The position numbers and the translations under genes were made by a program. DNA of 17,045 bases from an uncultured Lachnospiraceae bacterium. Its GTDB lineage: Bacteria > Bacillota > Clostridia > Lachnospirales > Lachnospiraceae. The notes beneath the pieces were generated by a model that had not been told where the DNA came from, made no database searches, and saw nothing but the letters and a program-made list of their open reading frames with translations. The stretch is taken from assembly GCA_947631755.1 (NCBI GenBank), contig CANRMO010000027.1:1-17045 (forward strand), read 5' to 3'. Below, in pieces: positions 1-6,998 of the stretch (position 1 is the stretch's first letter; each line of letters opens with the position of its first letter).

Positions 1-309
1 GCGAGAAATATCAAGGCAGAGGAAGCTCTCCGCATCGGTCTTGTAAATGCCGTGTATCCGCAGGCGGAGCTGATGGAGCAGGCGAAGAAGATGGCGAATG
101 GCATTGCCGCCCAGGCGCCGATTGCAGTGCGCAATTGCAAGAAAGCGATCAATGACGGTCTCCAGGTGGATATGGATAAGGCAATCGCAATTGAGGAAAA
201 ACTCTTTGGCGACTGCTTTGAGACGGAAGACCAGAAAGCAGGAATGGGCAATTTCCTTGAAAAAGATAAAGAGAAGAAATTGAAAGTTGTCCCATTCAAA
301 AACTGCTGA
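1..309 (+). CDS. crt: Crotonase (3-hydroxybutyryl-CoA dehydratase), 3' part only
   Basis: This is the C-terminal 102 residues of an enoyl-CoA hydratase/isomerase family protein; the reading frame is open to the window edge and stops with TGA. The visible part starts with the family's typical AEEALRIGLVNAV segment and continues through the C-terminal helices that carry oligomer contacts. Full-length crotonases are about 260 residues, so roughly 60% lies upstream, including the oxyanion-hole loop and catalytic glutamates, which cannot be checked here. Crotonase dehydrates 3-hydroxybutyryl-CoA to crotonyl-CoA in the cytoplasmic butyrate pathway. The assignment to crt rather than another crotonase paralogue rests on the downstream hbd-bcd-etfBA order. 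The last dozen residues (Lys-rich, ending VVPFKNC) look somewhat longer than a usual crotonase tail, but I cannot compare them by search. Confidence 0.9.
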   Translation, partial: ARNIKAEEALRIGLVNAVYPQAELMEQAKKMANGIAAQAPIAVRNCKKAINDGLQVDMDKAIAIEEKLFGDCFETEDQKAGMGNFLEKDKEKKLKVVPFKNC

Positions 310-370
310 TCACAGATGATGGGATTCCGTGGAATCCGACAAGTGTAGAATAAATAATGAAATCGAACGG

Positions 371-417
371 AATGATTCAGAGCCTGGCCATTTTGATGCG
401 CCCGGTTCTGAATCGTT
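371..417 (+). other. Long hairpin between crt and hbd, no U tract
   Basis: Arms 371-388 and 400-417 pair over about 17 positions, with two G-U pairs and one mismatch, around an 11-nt loop. No run of T follows; the sequence continues ACAAATAAAATC into the hbd ribosome binding site. It therefore does not look like an ordinary intrinsic terminator. It may be an RNA processing or stability element that sets the relative amounts of crt and the downstream genes. A smaller hairpin, GGATTCC-GT-GGAATCC, lies just upstream at 322-337. Confidence 0.6.
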
Positions 418-448
418 ACAAATAAAATCAAATTGGAGGTAAGTATTC

Positions 449-1291
449 ATGAAAGTAGGTATTATTGGCGCTGGAACAATGGGCTCCGGGATTGCTCAGG
501 CATTTGCCCAGACAGAAGGTTTTGAAGTGTATCTGTGCGATATTAACGAAGAATTTGCTGCAAATGGCAAGAACAAGATTGCCAAGGGACTTGAGAAAAG
601 AGTAGCAAAGGGCAAGATGGAGCAGGCTGCTGCTGACGCAATCCTCAATAAGATCACGACTGGTGTGAAAGATATCTGCACGGACTGTGACCTGATTGTT
701 GAGGCCGCTCTTGAAGTAATGGATGTGAAGAAACAGACATTCAAAGAACTGCAGGATATCGTAAAGAATGACGACTGCATTTTTGCGACAAATACATCTT
801 CCCTCTCGATCACAGAGATCGGACAGGGCATTTCCCACCCGGTTATCGGTATGCACTTCTTTAATCCGGCTCCGGTTATGAAACTGGTTGAGGTTATCCG
901 CGGTGAGAACACGACGGACGAGGTAAATGACAAAGTAGTAGAGATTGCAAAACAGATCGGCAAGACGCCGGTAGAGGTAAAAGAGGCGGCTGGATTTGTT
1001 GTAAACAGAATCCTCATTCCAATGATCAATGAGGCTGTCGGCATCTACGCAGACGGCGTTGCCTCTGTTGAGGGAATTGATGCTGCGATGAAACTCGGCG
1101 CAAATCATCCAATGGGACCGCTGGCTCTCGGCGACCTGGTTGGCCTGGATATCTGCCTGGCTATTATGGAAGTGCTGCAGGCTGAGACAGGGGATCCGAA
1201 GTACCGTCCGCATCCGCTTCTGAGAAAAATGGTCCGCGCCGGAAAACTTGGTATGAAGACAGGCGTCGGTTTCTATGACTACAGCAAATAA
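449..1291 (+). CDS. hbd: 3-hydroxybutyryl-CoA dehydrogenase
   Basis: The protein has 280 residues, the usual length for single-domain-pair bacterial Hbd. It catalyses NAD(P)H-dependent reduction of acetoacetyl-CoA to 3-hydroxybutyryl-CoA in the cytoplasm. The N-terminal Rossmann domain opens with the dinucleotide motif GAGTMGSG (residues 7-14). The catalytic set expected for 3-hydroxyacyl-CoA dehydrogenases is present: Ser117 in NTSS, His136 in GMHFFNP, Glu148 in KLVEVI and Asn186 in GFVVNR. The C-terminal helical domain (from about residue 186) carries HPMGPLALGDLVGLD and ends with KTGVGFYDY, both typical of the family. The ATG is preceded by TTGGAGG at good spacing. It lies 139 bp after crt, the only sizeable gap in this operon, and 27 bp before bcd. 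Confidence 0.96.
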   Translation: MKVGIIGAGTMGSGIAQAFAQTEGFEVYLCDINEEFAANGKNKIAKGLEKRVAKGKMEQAAADAILNKITTGVKDICTDCDLIVEAALEVMDVKKQTFKELQDIVKNDDCIFATNTSSLSITEIGQGISHPVIGMHFFNPAPVMKLVEVIRGENTTDEVNDKVVEIAKQIGKTPVEVKEAAGFVVNRILIPMINEAVGIYADGVASVEGIDAAMKLGANHPMGPLALGDLVGLDICLAIMEVLQAETGDPKYRPHPLLRKMVRAGKLGMKTGVGFYDYSK

Positions 1292-1318
1292 TAAATATTG
1301 AAAGGAGTTCAATCAAAC

Positions 1319-2470
1319 ATGGATTTTAAATTTGATAAGCAGCATGAGATGGCTCAGAAGCTGTTCCAGGATTTTGCCCAGAACGAAGTGAAGCCACTTG
1401 CTCAGGAAGTTGATGAAACAGAAGTTTTTCCGCGTGAGACAGTAACAAAAATGCAGAAGCTTGGTTTCATGGGAATCGCCATTCCGAAAGAATACGGCGG
1501 ACAGGGATGCGACCCTCTGACCTACACAATGTGTGTGGAGGAGCTGGCTAAAGTGTGCGGCACAACAAGCGTTATCGTATCCGCACATTCTTCTCTCGGC
1601 GCAGATCCGATCTATATGTACGGAACAGAGGAGCAGAAAAAGAAATATCTTGTTCCGCTGGCAAGCGGTGAGAAACTGGGCGCGTTCGGCCTGACAGAGC
1701 CAGGTGCCGGCACCGATGCCCAGGGCCAGCAGACAAAAGCGGTTCTGGACGGTGATGAGTGGGTGCTGAACGGATCCAAGTGCTTTATTACAAACGGAAA
1801 AGAGGCGGACATCTATATTATTATCGCCGTTACCGGCATTGTTGAAAAACGGGGCAGAAAAATGAAAGAGATTTCTGCTTTTATCGTAGAAAAAGGTACT
1901 CCCGGATTCTCTTTTGGAACGAAAGAGAAGAAGATGGGTATCCGCGGCTCCTCTACATATGAGCTGATCTTTGAGGACTGCCGTATCCCGAAAGAGAATC
2001 TTCTCGGTGCACAGGGCAAAGGTTTTGGAATCGCTATGCACACACTGGATGGCGGACGTATCGGTATTGCTGCCCAGGCTCTCGGACTGGCTGAGGGCGC
2101 CCTGGAGGCAACGATTGAGTATGTCAAAGAGAGAAAACAGTTCGGGCGCTCGATCGCACAGTTCCAGAACACACAGTTCCAGTTAGCAGATATGGCCGCA
2201 AAGGTTGAGGCCGCCAAACTTCTGGTATACAAAGCTGCAAAGGCAAAAGAGACCCAGAAGTCTTACAGCGTAGAAGCTGCTATGGCTAAGCTATTTGCTG
2301 CAGAGACTGCGATGGAAGTTACGACAAAGGCGGTTCAGTTACACGGTGGTTATGGTTACATCAGGGAATATGACGTTGAGCGCATGATGCGTGATGCCAA
2401 GATCACGGAGATCTACGAAGGAACTTCGGAAGTTCAGCGCATGGTTATTTCCGGTAGCTTATTGAAATAG
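1319..2470 (+). CDS. bcd: Butyryl-CoA dehydrogenase (short-chain acyl-CoA dehydrogenase)
   Basis: This 383-residue FAD enzyme reduces crotonyl-CoA to butyryl-CoA; in anaerobes it normally works in a complex with EtfAB. An in-frame TTG at 1298 exists, but the ATG at 1319 is preferred: AAAGGAG at 1301-1307 is correctly spaced and the protein then begins MDFKFDKQ, as is usual. Features in order are the N-terminal helical domain, the beta domain with FGLTEPGAGTDA and FITNG (FAD and substrate contacts), and the C-terminal helical domain with RKQFGR, LHGGYGY and a final EIYEGTSE. Glu367 in YEGT is the position of the catalytic base in short-chain acyl-CoA dehydrogenases. Its stop codon overlaps the etfB ribosome binding site, which indicates co-transcription and probably coupled translation. 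Confidence 0.96.
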   Translation: MDFKFDKQHEMAQKLFQDFAQNEVKPLAQEVDETEVFPRETVTKMQKLGFMGIAIPKEYGGQGCDPLTYTMCVEELAKVCGTTSVIVSAHSSLGADPIYMYGTEEQKKKYLVPLASGEKLGAFGLTEPGAGTDAQGQQTKAVLDGDEWVLNGSKCFITNGKEADIYIIIAVTGIVEKRGRKMKEISAFIVEKGTPGFSFGTKEKKMGIRGSSTYELIFEDCRIPKENLLGAQGKGFGIAMHTLDGGRIGIAAQALGLAEGALEATIEYVKERKQFGRSIAQFQNTQFQLADMAAKVEAAKLLVYKAAKAKETQKSYSVEAAMAKLFAAETAMEVTTKAVQLHGGYGYIREYDVERMMRDAKITEIYEGTSEVQRMVISGSLLK

Positions 2471-2481
2471 GAGGTGCTCTC

Positions 2482-3264
2482 GTGAAAATTGTAGTTTGTA
2501 TTAAACAGGTACCGGATACAAAAGGCGGCGTTGTGTTCAATCCGGACGGTACATTGAATAGAGGTGCGATGCTCACCATTATGAATCCGGATGACAAAGC
2601 CGGACTGGAAGCAGCATTGAGAATAAAAGAGGAGACAGGCGCAGAAGTTACCGTTCTCACTATGGGACTTCCCAAGGCAGAGGAAGTTCTCCGCGAGGCT
2701 ATGGCTATGGGTGCAGACAAGGGAATCCTTGTCACAGACCGCGTGCTCGGCGGTGCGGACACATGGGCAACCTCCACGACGATTGCCGGTGCGCTGAGAA
2801 ACATTGATTATGACCTGATCATCACAGGACGTCAGGCGATTGACGGTGATACTGCCCAGGTAGGCCCTCAGATCGCAGAACATTTGGATCTTCCGGTTAT
2901 CTCCTATGCACAGAATATCAAAATTGAGGGGAACAGCGTGATCGTTGAGCGCCAGTATGAGGACAGGTATCATGTACTCAAGGCTCAGATGCCATGCCTG
3001 ATCACTGCTCTTTCCGAATTGAATGAGCCACGTTATATGACACCGGGAGGAATCAATGAAGCTTTTGAGAAAGAGATCACAGTATGGGGCAGAGCAGATC
3101 TGAAGGATGTGGATGATGCGAACCTCGGCTTAAAGGGATCTCCTACAAAAATAGCGAGAGCTTCTGATAAAGTCCGCAAGGGCGCAGGGGAGAAAGTGAC
3201 TCTGGATCCGGCAGAAGCCGCAGCTTATATCGTTGACAAGTTTAAAGAGAAACATATAATCTAG
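2482..3264 (+). CDS. etfB: Electron transfer flavoprotein, beta subunit
   Basis: The protein has 260 residues and starts with GTG, preceded by AGGAGG at 2469-2474 that overlaps the bcd stop. It begins MKIVVCIKQVPDT, the signature opening of EtfB, and contains GRQAIDGDTAQVGPQ (residues 116-130), the conserved nucleotide-binding segment, and a later YMTPGGI. EtfB with EtfA and Bcd couples crotonyl-CoA reduction to ferredoxin reduction with NADH in butyrate-forming Clostridia; in studied complexes the bifurcating FAD sits in EtfB. That bifurcating activity is inferred from family and gene context rather than shown by residues I can verify. The gap to etfA is 20 bp. Confidence 0.96.
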   Translation: MKIVVCIKQVPDTKGGVVFNPDGTLNRGAMLTIMNPDDKAGLEAALRIKEETGAEVTVLTMGLPKAEEVLREAMAMGADKGILVTDRVLGGADTWATSTTIAGALRNIDYDLIITGRQAIDGDTAQVGPQIAEHLDLPVISYAQNIKIEGNSVIVERQYEDRYHVLKAQMPCLITALSELNEPRYMTPGGINEAFEKEITVWGRADLKDVDDANLGLKGSPTKIARASDKVRKGAGEKVTLDPAEAAAYIVDKFKEKHII

Positions 3265-3284
3265 TTTAGAATATGGAGGTTAAC

Positions 3285-4322
3285 ATGAGTTTAGAAGAAT
3301 ATAAAGGTGTATATGTCTTTGCTCAGCAGGTTGACGGTGAGATCAGCGGCATCGCATTTGAATTGCTCGGCAAAGCAAAAGATCTTGCAAAAGACCTGGA
3401 TACAGAGGTTGCAGCCGTACTGCTGGGCCACAATATCAAAGGATTGGCGGATTCCCTGGCGGAGTACGGCGCGGACAAAGTGATCGTTGTGGATGATAAG
3501 GAGCTGGAAGTATACAAGACAGAGCCTTATGCCCATGCTCTGGCATCGGTTATCAATGAATACAAACCGGAAATCATGCTGGTGGGCGCTACGGCCATCG
3601 GCCGCGACTTAGGGCCCCGCGTGTCTGCCCGTGTGGCAACCGGCCTGACTGCTGACTGTACTGTGCTTGAGATCGGTGATTTCACGGATGTGGCGACAAA
3701 AGAAGTGATTCCGAAACAGCTTTTGATGACACGTCCGGCGTTTGGCGGCAACACCATCGCCACGATTGCCTGTCCGTATAACCGCCCGCAGATGGCCACT
3801 GTCCGTCCGGGTGTTATGCAGAAGATCAGCCCGATTGCCGGCGCAAAGGCAAATGTGATCGAGTATAATCCGGGCTTCACTCCGGATAACAAATATGTGG
3901 AAATTCTTGAGGTTGTTAAATCGGTTGCGGATACCGTGGATATCCAGGATGCCAAGATTCTTGTGTCTGGCGGCCGCGGTGTGGGAAGCGAGGAAAACTT
4001 TAAGATGCTGCAGGATCTGGCAGATGTGCTCGGCGCTACTGTGAGCTGCTCCCGTGCCGTTGTTGAGAACGGCTGGATGCCGCAGGACCGCCAGGTAGGT
4101 CAGACTGGTAAGACTGTTCGCCCGAATGTATATTTTGCGATCGGTATTTCCGGCGCTATCCAGCATGTAGCCGGTATGGAAGAGTCAGATGTGATCGTAG
4201 CGATCAACAAGGACGAGGATGCCCCGATTTTTGATGTGGCAGATTATGGACTTGTAGGCGATCTCAATAAGATTGTGCCTCAGCTTACGGATATGCTGAA
4301 GACAGCTATGGCTGAGAAATAA
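3285..4322 (+). CDS. etfA: Electron transfer flavoprotein, alpha subunit
   Basis: The protein has 345 residues. An in-frame ATG at 3273 lies upstream, but GGAGG (3275-3279) falls between it and the ATG at 3285, so the latter is the likely start. The N-terminal half is the EtfA/B-type alpha-beta domain (for example EIMLVGATAIGRDLGPRVSA, residues 96-115). The C-terminal FAD-binding domain shows SGGRGVGS (228-235), DRQVGQTGKTV (268-278), GISGAIQH (287-294) and NKDEDAPIFDVADYG (308-322), all standard FAD contacts. No N-terminal ferredoxin extension is present, unlike some clostridial EtfA proteins. It is the last gene of the butyryl-CoA operon and is followed by a strong terminator. Confidence 0.96.
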   Translation: MSLEEYKGVYVFAQQVDGEISGIAFELLGKAKDLAKDLDTEVAAVLLGHNIKGLADSLAEYGADKVIVVDDKELEVYKTEPYAHALASVINEYKPEIMLVGATAIGRDLGPRVSARVATGLTADCTVLEIGDFTDVATKEVIPKQLLMTRPAFGGNTIATIACPYNRPQMATVRPGVMQKISPIAGAKANVIEYNPGFTPDNKYVEILEVVKSVADTVDIQDAKILVSGGRGVGSEENFKMLQDLADVLGATVSCSRAVVENGWMPQDRQVGQTGKTVRPNVYFAIGISGAIQHVAGMEESDVIVAINKDEDAPIFDVADYGLVGDLNKIVPQLTDMLKTAMAEK

Positions 4323-4346
4323 TTAGAATATATCGGTACGATTTCT

Positions 4347-4406
4347 AACTGCAATCCGATGGCGGAGATGATTTGTTTTGTCTCCGCCATCCGGGTTGCA
4401 GTTTTT
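4347..4406 (+). terminator. Intrinsic terminator of the crt-hbd-bcd-etfBA operon
   Basis: A left arm at 4347-4368 and a right arm at 4381-4403 pair over about 22 bases, with a one-base bulge and a G-U pair, around a 12-nt loop. A run of five T follows at 4402-4406. It begins 25 nt after the etfA stop. It separates the metabolic operon from the next gene. Confidence 0.9.
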
Positions 4407-4438
4407 GAATCAGATCAGATATGGGTGATGGGTATTTT

Positions 4439-5524
4439 ATGAAAATTATGATCAGAGAGCTCCGCAGACAGCGGGGTATGACGCAAAAAGAACTGGCAGA
4501 CAAAATGCAGGTTTCGTTTCAGACAGTCAGCAAATGGGAGAACGGGGTCAATTTACCGGATATCACGCACATCCCGAAACTTGCTGGCATTTTTGGTGTT
4601 TCATCCGATGTGATCCTGGGAATAAAGCCGGCCGGTGAAAAATCGGAGCTGCGGAGATTTGACAGGGTGGATTACTGGAATGAAAACCGGGAAACCGTTA
4701 AACTGTGGAAACATTTGTACTGGAATGACGACTATTTTGAATTTCTTGTGAGAGATGTGTGGGGGTGGGATAAAGCCATTCATATATTGGATTTTGGCTG
4801 CGGGTACGGATTTCTGGGGATGAAATTTCTGCCGCTTCTGCCCAGGGGAAGCAGCTATACCGGGATTGAACTGGATGGAGCTGAGATTTCGGAGGCGGGG
4901 AGATATTTTGGACAGACCCCGTATCCGTGTGAATTTATACAGGAAGATATTTATGAGTATAATCCTGTGAAAAAATATGATCTTGTTGTGGCGCTGTTTC
5001 TGCTATCCTATATGCGCCGGCCGGAACAGCTCATTGAGAAGATGAAAGCTTCTCTGAAACCGGGCGGTATGTTATTGTTGATGGATGCCAATATGGAAGT
5101 GGAACAGGCGGGATATTTTTCCGGGCTGGAAAAAGAGGAGAATGGCCTGGAGCGGCCGGACTTTGTCCCCGTGTGGAAACAGGAGGCAGCAAACCGGGAG
5201 AGGGATTACCGCATGGGTACGAAACTGCCGTATCTTTTGAAAAAGTGTGGACTGAAAAAGATCTGTGCGAGGCTGAGCGATCTGGTTACGGTATATGATC
5301 CGGATGATCCTGACAGAGAAGAGGAGAACCGTATTTTTCGCAGTGTGTTTGAGAGCGAGGATTCCTATCGGGGCGGTGTGGATTACTTTATTAAGAGGGG
5401 CGCCGATTATCAGAGGGCCAGTGAATATGTGGAGTATTACAGGCGCACGAAAGAGTATTTTGACTCTGGGGATTCGATTGCCGTGAAAACAGCGGGAATT
5501 TATTTTGTGTATGGTTATGTGTGA
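4439..5524 (+). CDS. XRE-family HTH domain fused to SAM-dependent methyltransferase
   Basis: The protein is 361 residues from the ATG at 4439; an in-frame ATG at 4421 would add six residues, but MKIMIRELRRQRGMTQKELA is the normal opening of an XRE domain. Residues 1-62 are a complete Cro/C1 helix-turn-helix (GMTQKELADKMQVSFQTVSKWENG). After a linker, residues 110-225 form a class I methyltransferase core: motif I is ILDFGCGYGFLG (116-127), the acidic residue after strand 2 is in GIELDG, and the LKPGGMLLLMD segment (207-216) matches the post-motif III strand. The remaining 140 residues are not recognised. The methyl acceptor is unknown. The gene may sense SAM or a small molecule and regulate neighbours, or be a tailoring enzyme with an autoregulatory domain. 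Its stop overlaps a possible GTG of the next gene, so the two are likely co-translated. Confidence 0.85.
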   Translation: MKIMIRELRRQRGMTQKELADKMQVSFQTVSKWENGVNLPDITHIPKLAGIFGVSSDVILGIKPAGEKSELRRFDRVDYWNENRETVKLWKHLYWNDDYFEFLVRDVWGWDKAIHILDFGCGYGFLGMKFLPLLPRGSSYTGIELDGAEISEAGRYFGQTPYPCEFIQEDIYEYNPVKKYDLVVALFLLSYMRRPEQLIEKMKASLKPGGMLLLMDANMEVEQAGYFSGLEKEENGLERPDFVPVWKQEAANRERDYRMGTKLPYLLKKCGLKKICARLSDLVTVYDPDDPDREEENRIFRSVFESEDSYRGGVDYFIKRGADYQRASEYVEYYRRTKEYFDSGDSIAVKTAGIYFVYGYV

Positions 5525-5544
5525 GGGCTGAAAAGGGGAAAAAG

Positions 5545-6771
5545 ATGAACTGGTGTGAGATGCAAAAGCTCTGTCCGCAGGTGGCAAGGGCGCGGTGTGA
5601 GGCGGACTGCGAAGAAGTGGGATATGAGGAAGAGCGGTTACATGTGCTGGACCGCCATATACAGAGAATGATTGATGAGAAGAGGATCTGGTCGGGGAGT
5701 TACTGTCTCTGGAGGAAGGGAAAAGTGTTTGCCGATGCGGCTATCGGTACGCTGGCGCGGGAGTGGCAGGGAAGAGAGCGTTTTCTGCCGGACACGATGT
5801 TTGAGATCCAGTCCGTCGGGAAAGTGTTTACAGCCGTTGCCATTTTAAAATTGATAGAAGACGGCGTTTTATATCTGGGACAGTCGGTGAAGGAGTGGAT
5901 CGGAGAGTTTGACCAGGGTGATTTCCGCCATATCACGATCAAACATCTGCTGACACACACCTCGGGACTGTGTGCCCTGGAGGGGAAATATCCGCAGGAT
6001 GAGCGGAGATGGTGGGAGTACATGGATGAAAGCCGCCCGGGGGAGACGTGGCTTGAGGCAGTGGTCAGCGCCGGGCTTCACTGCAGGCCAGAGGAAAAAT
6101 GGCTCTATTCGACTGCCGGGTATTATGTGCTCGGGGAGATCATCCGCCGGGCGGCGGGAATGCAGGCGGAAGATTACATAAGAAAAGTTATTTTTCTTCC
6201 ATGCGGCATGACGGAGATCCATTGGCGCAGAGAGGGCCGGGAAGAGCAGATAAGACGATACAATATCGCCAATGAGACAAACCTTAGGATGGCACAAGAG
6301 AGTGAGCAAAGGGGGATTCTGCACATGGCGCAGCCGACCGGACCCTGCTGGGATGGAATCCCGTATACGGCCGGAGGGCAGATGGCTACCGGGCGGGAGA
6401 TGATTCGGTTCGGGGAGATGATTTTGCGGGATGGGTATTACCGCGGCACACGGGTTATCGGGAAAAAGGCGCTGTCACTTTTGTGGACGGATCTTCTGGG
6501 AGAGGGGATAAAGGACTGCACGCATTTTCGCAATGTGCCCATCCGGTATGGGGCAGGGGTTCCGATCTATTCGGTCAGGACAGATCCGGATCAGATTCTA
6601 TCGGAGCACACAATTCTCCATGAGGGTGCGGGAACCTGTGTGTTCCTTGTGGACAGGCAGGAGGACTTTGCCGCAGTATTCCAGACTAGTTTCCGAAAGG
6701 AATTTGACTGGTGTCCGGACGCGGTAAAGGGGACCGCGTCTATTATATGGTCGGGGCTGAGGCAGGGGTAA
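5545..6771 (+). CDS. Serine hydrolase, class C beta-lactamase fold
   Basis: The protein has 408 residues from the ATG at 5545, which has AAGGGGAA five bases upstream; a GTG at 5521 overlapping the previous stop is the alternative. It belongs to the beta-lactamase/PBP4*-like family (PF00144). The SxxK nucleophile motif is SVGK (Ser90, Lys93), the second motif is YST (Tyr188-Thr190) where YxN is usual, and the third is HEG (359-361). Supporting family landmarks are HLLTHTSGL (134-142) and GYYVLGEII (192-200). No signal peptide or membrane anchor is visible, so it is probably cytoplasmic, which argues against a cell-wall or antibiotic-resistance role. Esterase, peptidase or transesterase activity on a small molecule is more plausible. 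The N-terminal 30 residues are rich in Cys (positions 4, 10, 18, 22). Confidence 0.88.
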   Translation: MNWCEMQKLCPQVARARCEADCEEVGYEEERLHVLDRHIQRMIDEKRIWSGSYCLWRKGKVFADAAIGTLAREWQGRERFLPDTMFEIQSVGKVFTAVAILKLIEDGVLYLGQSVKEWIGEFDQGDFRHITIKHLLTHTSGLCALEGKYPQDERRWWEYMDESRPGETWLEAVVSAGLHCRPEEKWLYSTAGYYVLGEIIRRAAGMQAEDYIRKVIFLPCGMTEIHWRREGREEQIRRYNIANETNLRMAQESEQRGILHMAQPTGPCWDGIPYTAGGQMATGREMIRFGEMILRDGYYRGTRVIGKKALSLLWTDLLGEGIKDCTHFRNVPIRYGAGVPIYSVRTDPDQILSEHTILHEGAGTCVFLVDRQEDFAAVFQTSFRKEFDWCPDAVKGTASIIWSGLRQG

Positions 6772-6836
6772 AGGGGGTCAGAGATCCGATCATGCATCGG
6801 CGCAGCCATTTAATGGCTCACCCGCACTCAGAAAAG

Positions 6837-6862
6837 AAGTCGCTTTCAGGGCGACTTTTTTT
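6837..6862 (+). terminator. Intrinsic terminator after the serine hydrolase gene
   Basis: AAGTCGC at 6837-6843 pairs with GCGACTT at 6851-6857 around a seven-base loop, and seven T follow at 6856-6862. This is a textbook rho-independent terminator 65 nt after the stop codon. Two smaller palindromes precede it: CCGAT/ATCGG at 6786-6800 and AGCCATT/AATGGCT at 6804-6818. Confidence 0.88.
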
Positions 6863-6876
6863 CGTGTGTTCCGTTA

Positions 6877-6906
6877 TTGATAGAGCCGTATCCGGCACGA
6901 TATAAT
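6877..6906 (+). promoter_or_regulatory. Sigma-A type promoter for the ABC exporter pair
   Basis: TTGATA at 6877-6882 and a perfect TATAAT at 6901-6906 are separated by 18 bases. It lies between the upstream terminator and the first ABC gene, leaving a 5' leader of about 85 nt. The match is close enough to expect substantial transcription unless repressed. Confidence 0.8.
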
Positions 6907-6921
6907 GGGAATGGCCGGGGA

Positions 6922-6934
6922 TGACATACTGTCA
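6922..6934. promoter_or_regulatory. Palindromic candidate operator in the ABC leader
   Basis: TGACA-TAC-TGTCA is a perfect inverted repeat with 5-bp arms, starting about 10 bases downstream of the expected transcription start. That position suits a repressor roadblock. The cognate regulator is not identifiable; the XRE-methyltransferase upstream is the only DNA-binding protein nearby. Confidence 0.4.
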
Positions 6935-6998
6935 CGGCTTAAAATGTAACGACAGGCTCTTTTGATCCTGGGGCGCTGTATGAGGAGGAGATGCGGAA

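Noticed and set aside
371..417. Hairpin between crt and hbd read as an intrinsic terminator
   Set aside because: No T-run follows the stem and the downstream genes complete the same pathway, so full termination is unlikely.
428..1312. 294-codon open frame on the minus strand opposite hbd
   Set aside because: It lies wholly antisense to a clear hbd gene, has no recognisable domain or RBS, and similar long antisense frames occur opposite bcd, etfB and etfA because of codon bias.
6711..6905. 64-codon plus-strand frame between the hydrolase and ABC genes, including a possible MHRRSHLM... peptide from 6793
   Set aside because: It runs through a strong intrinsic terminator and the ABC promoter and has no well-spaced RBS; it is not a credible precursor peptide for the exporter.
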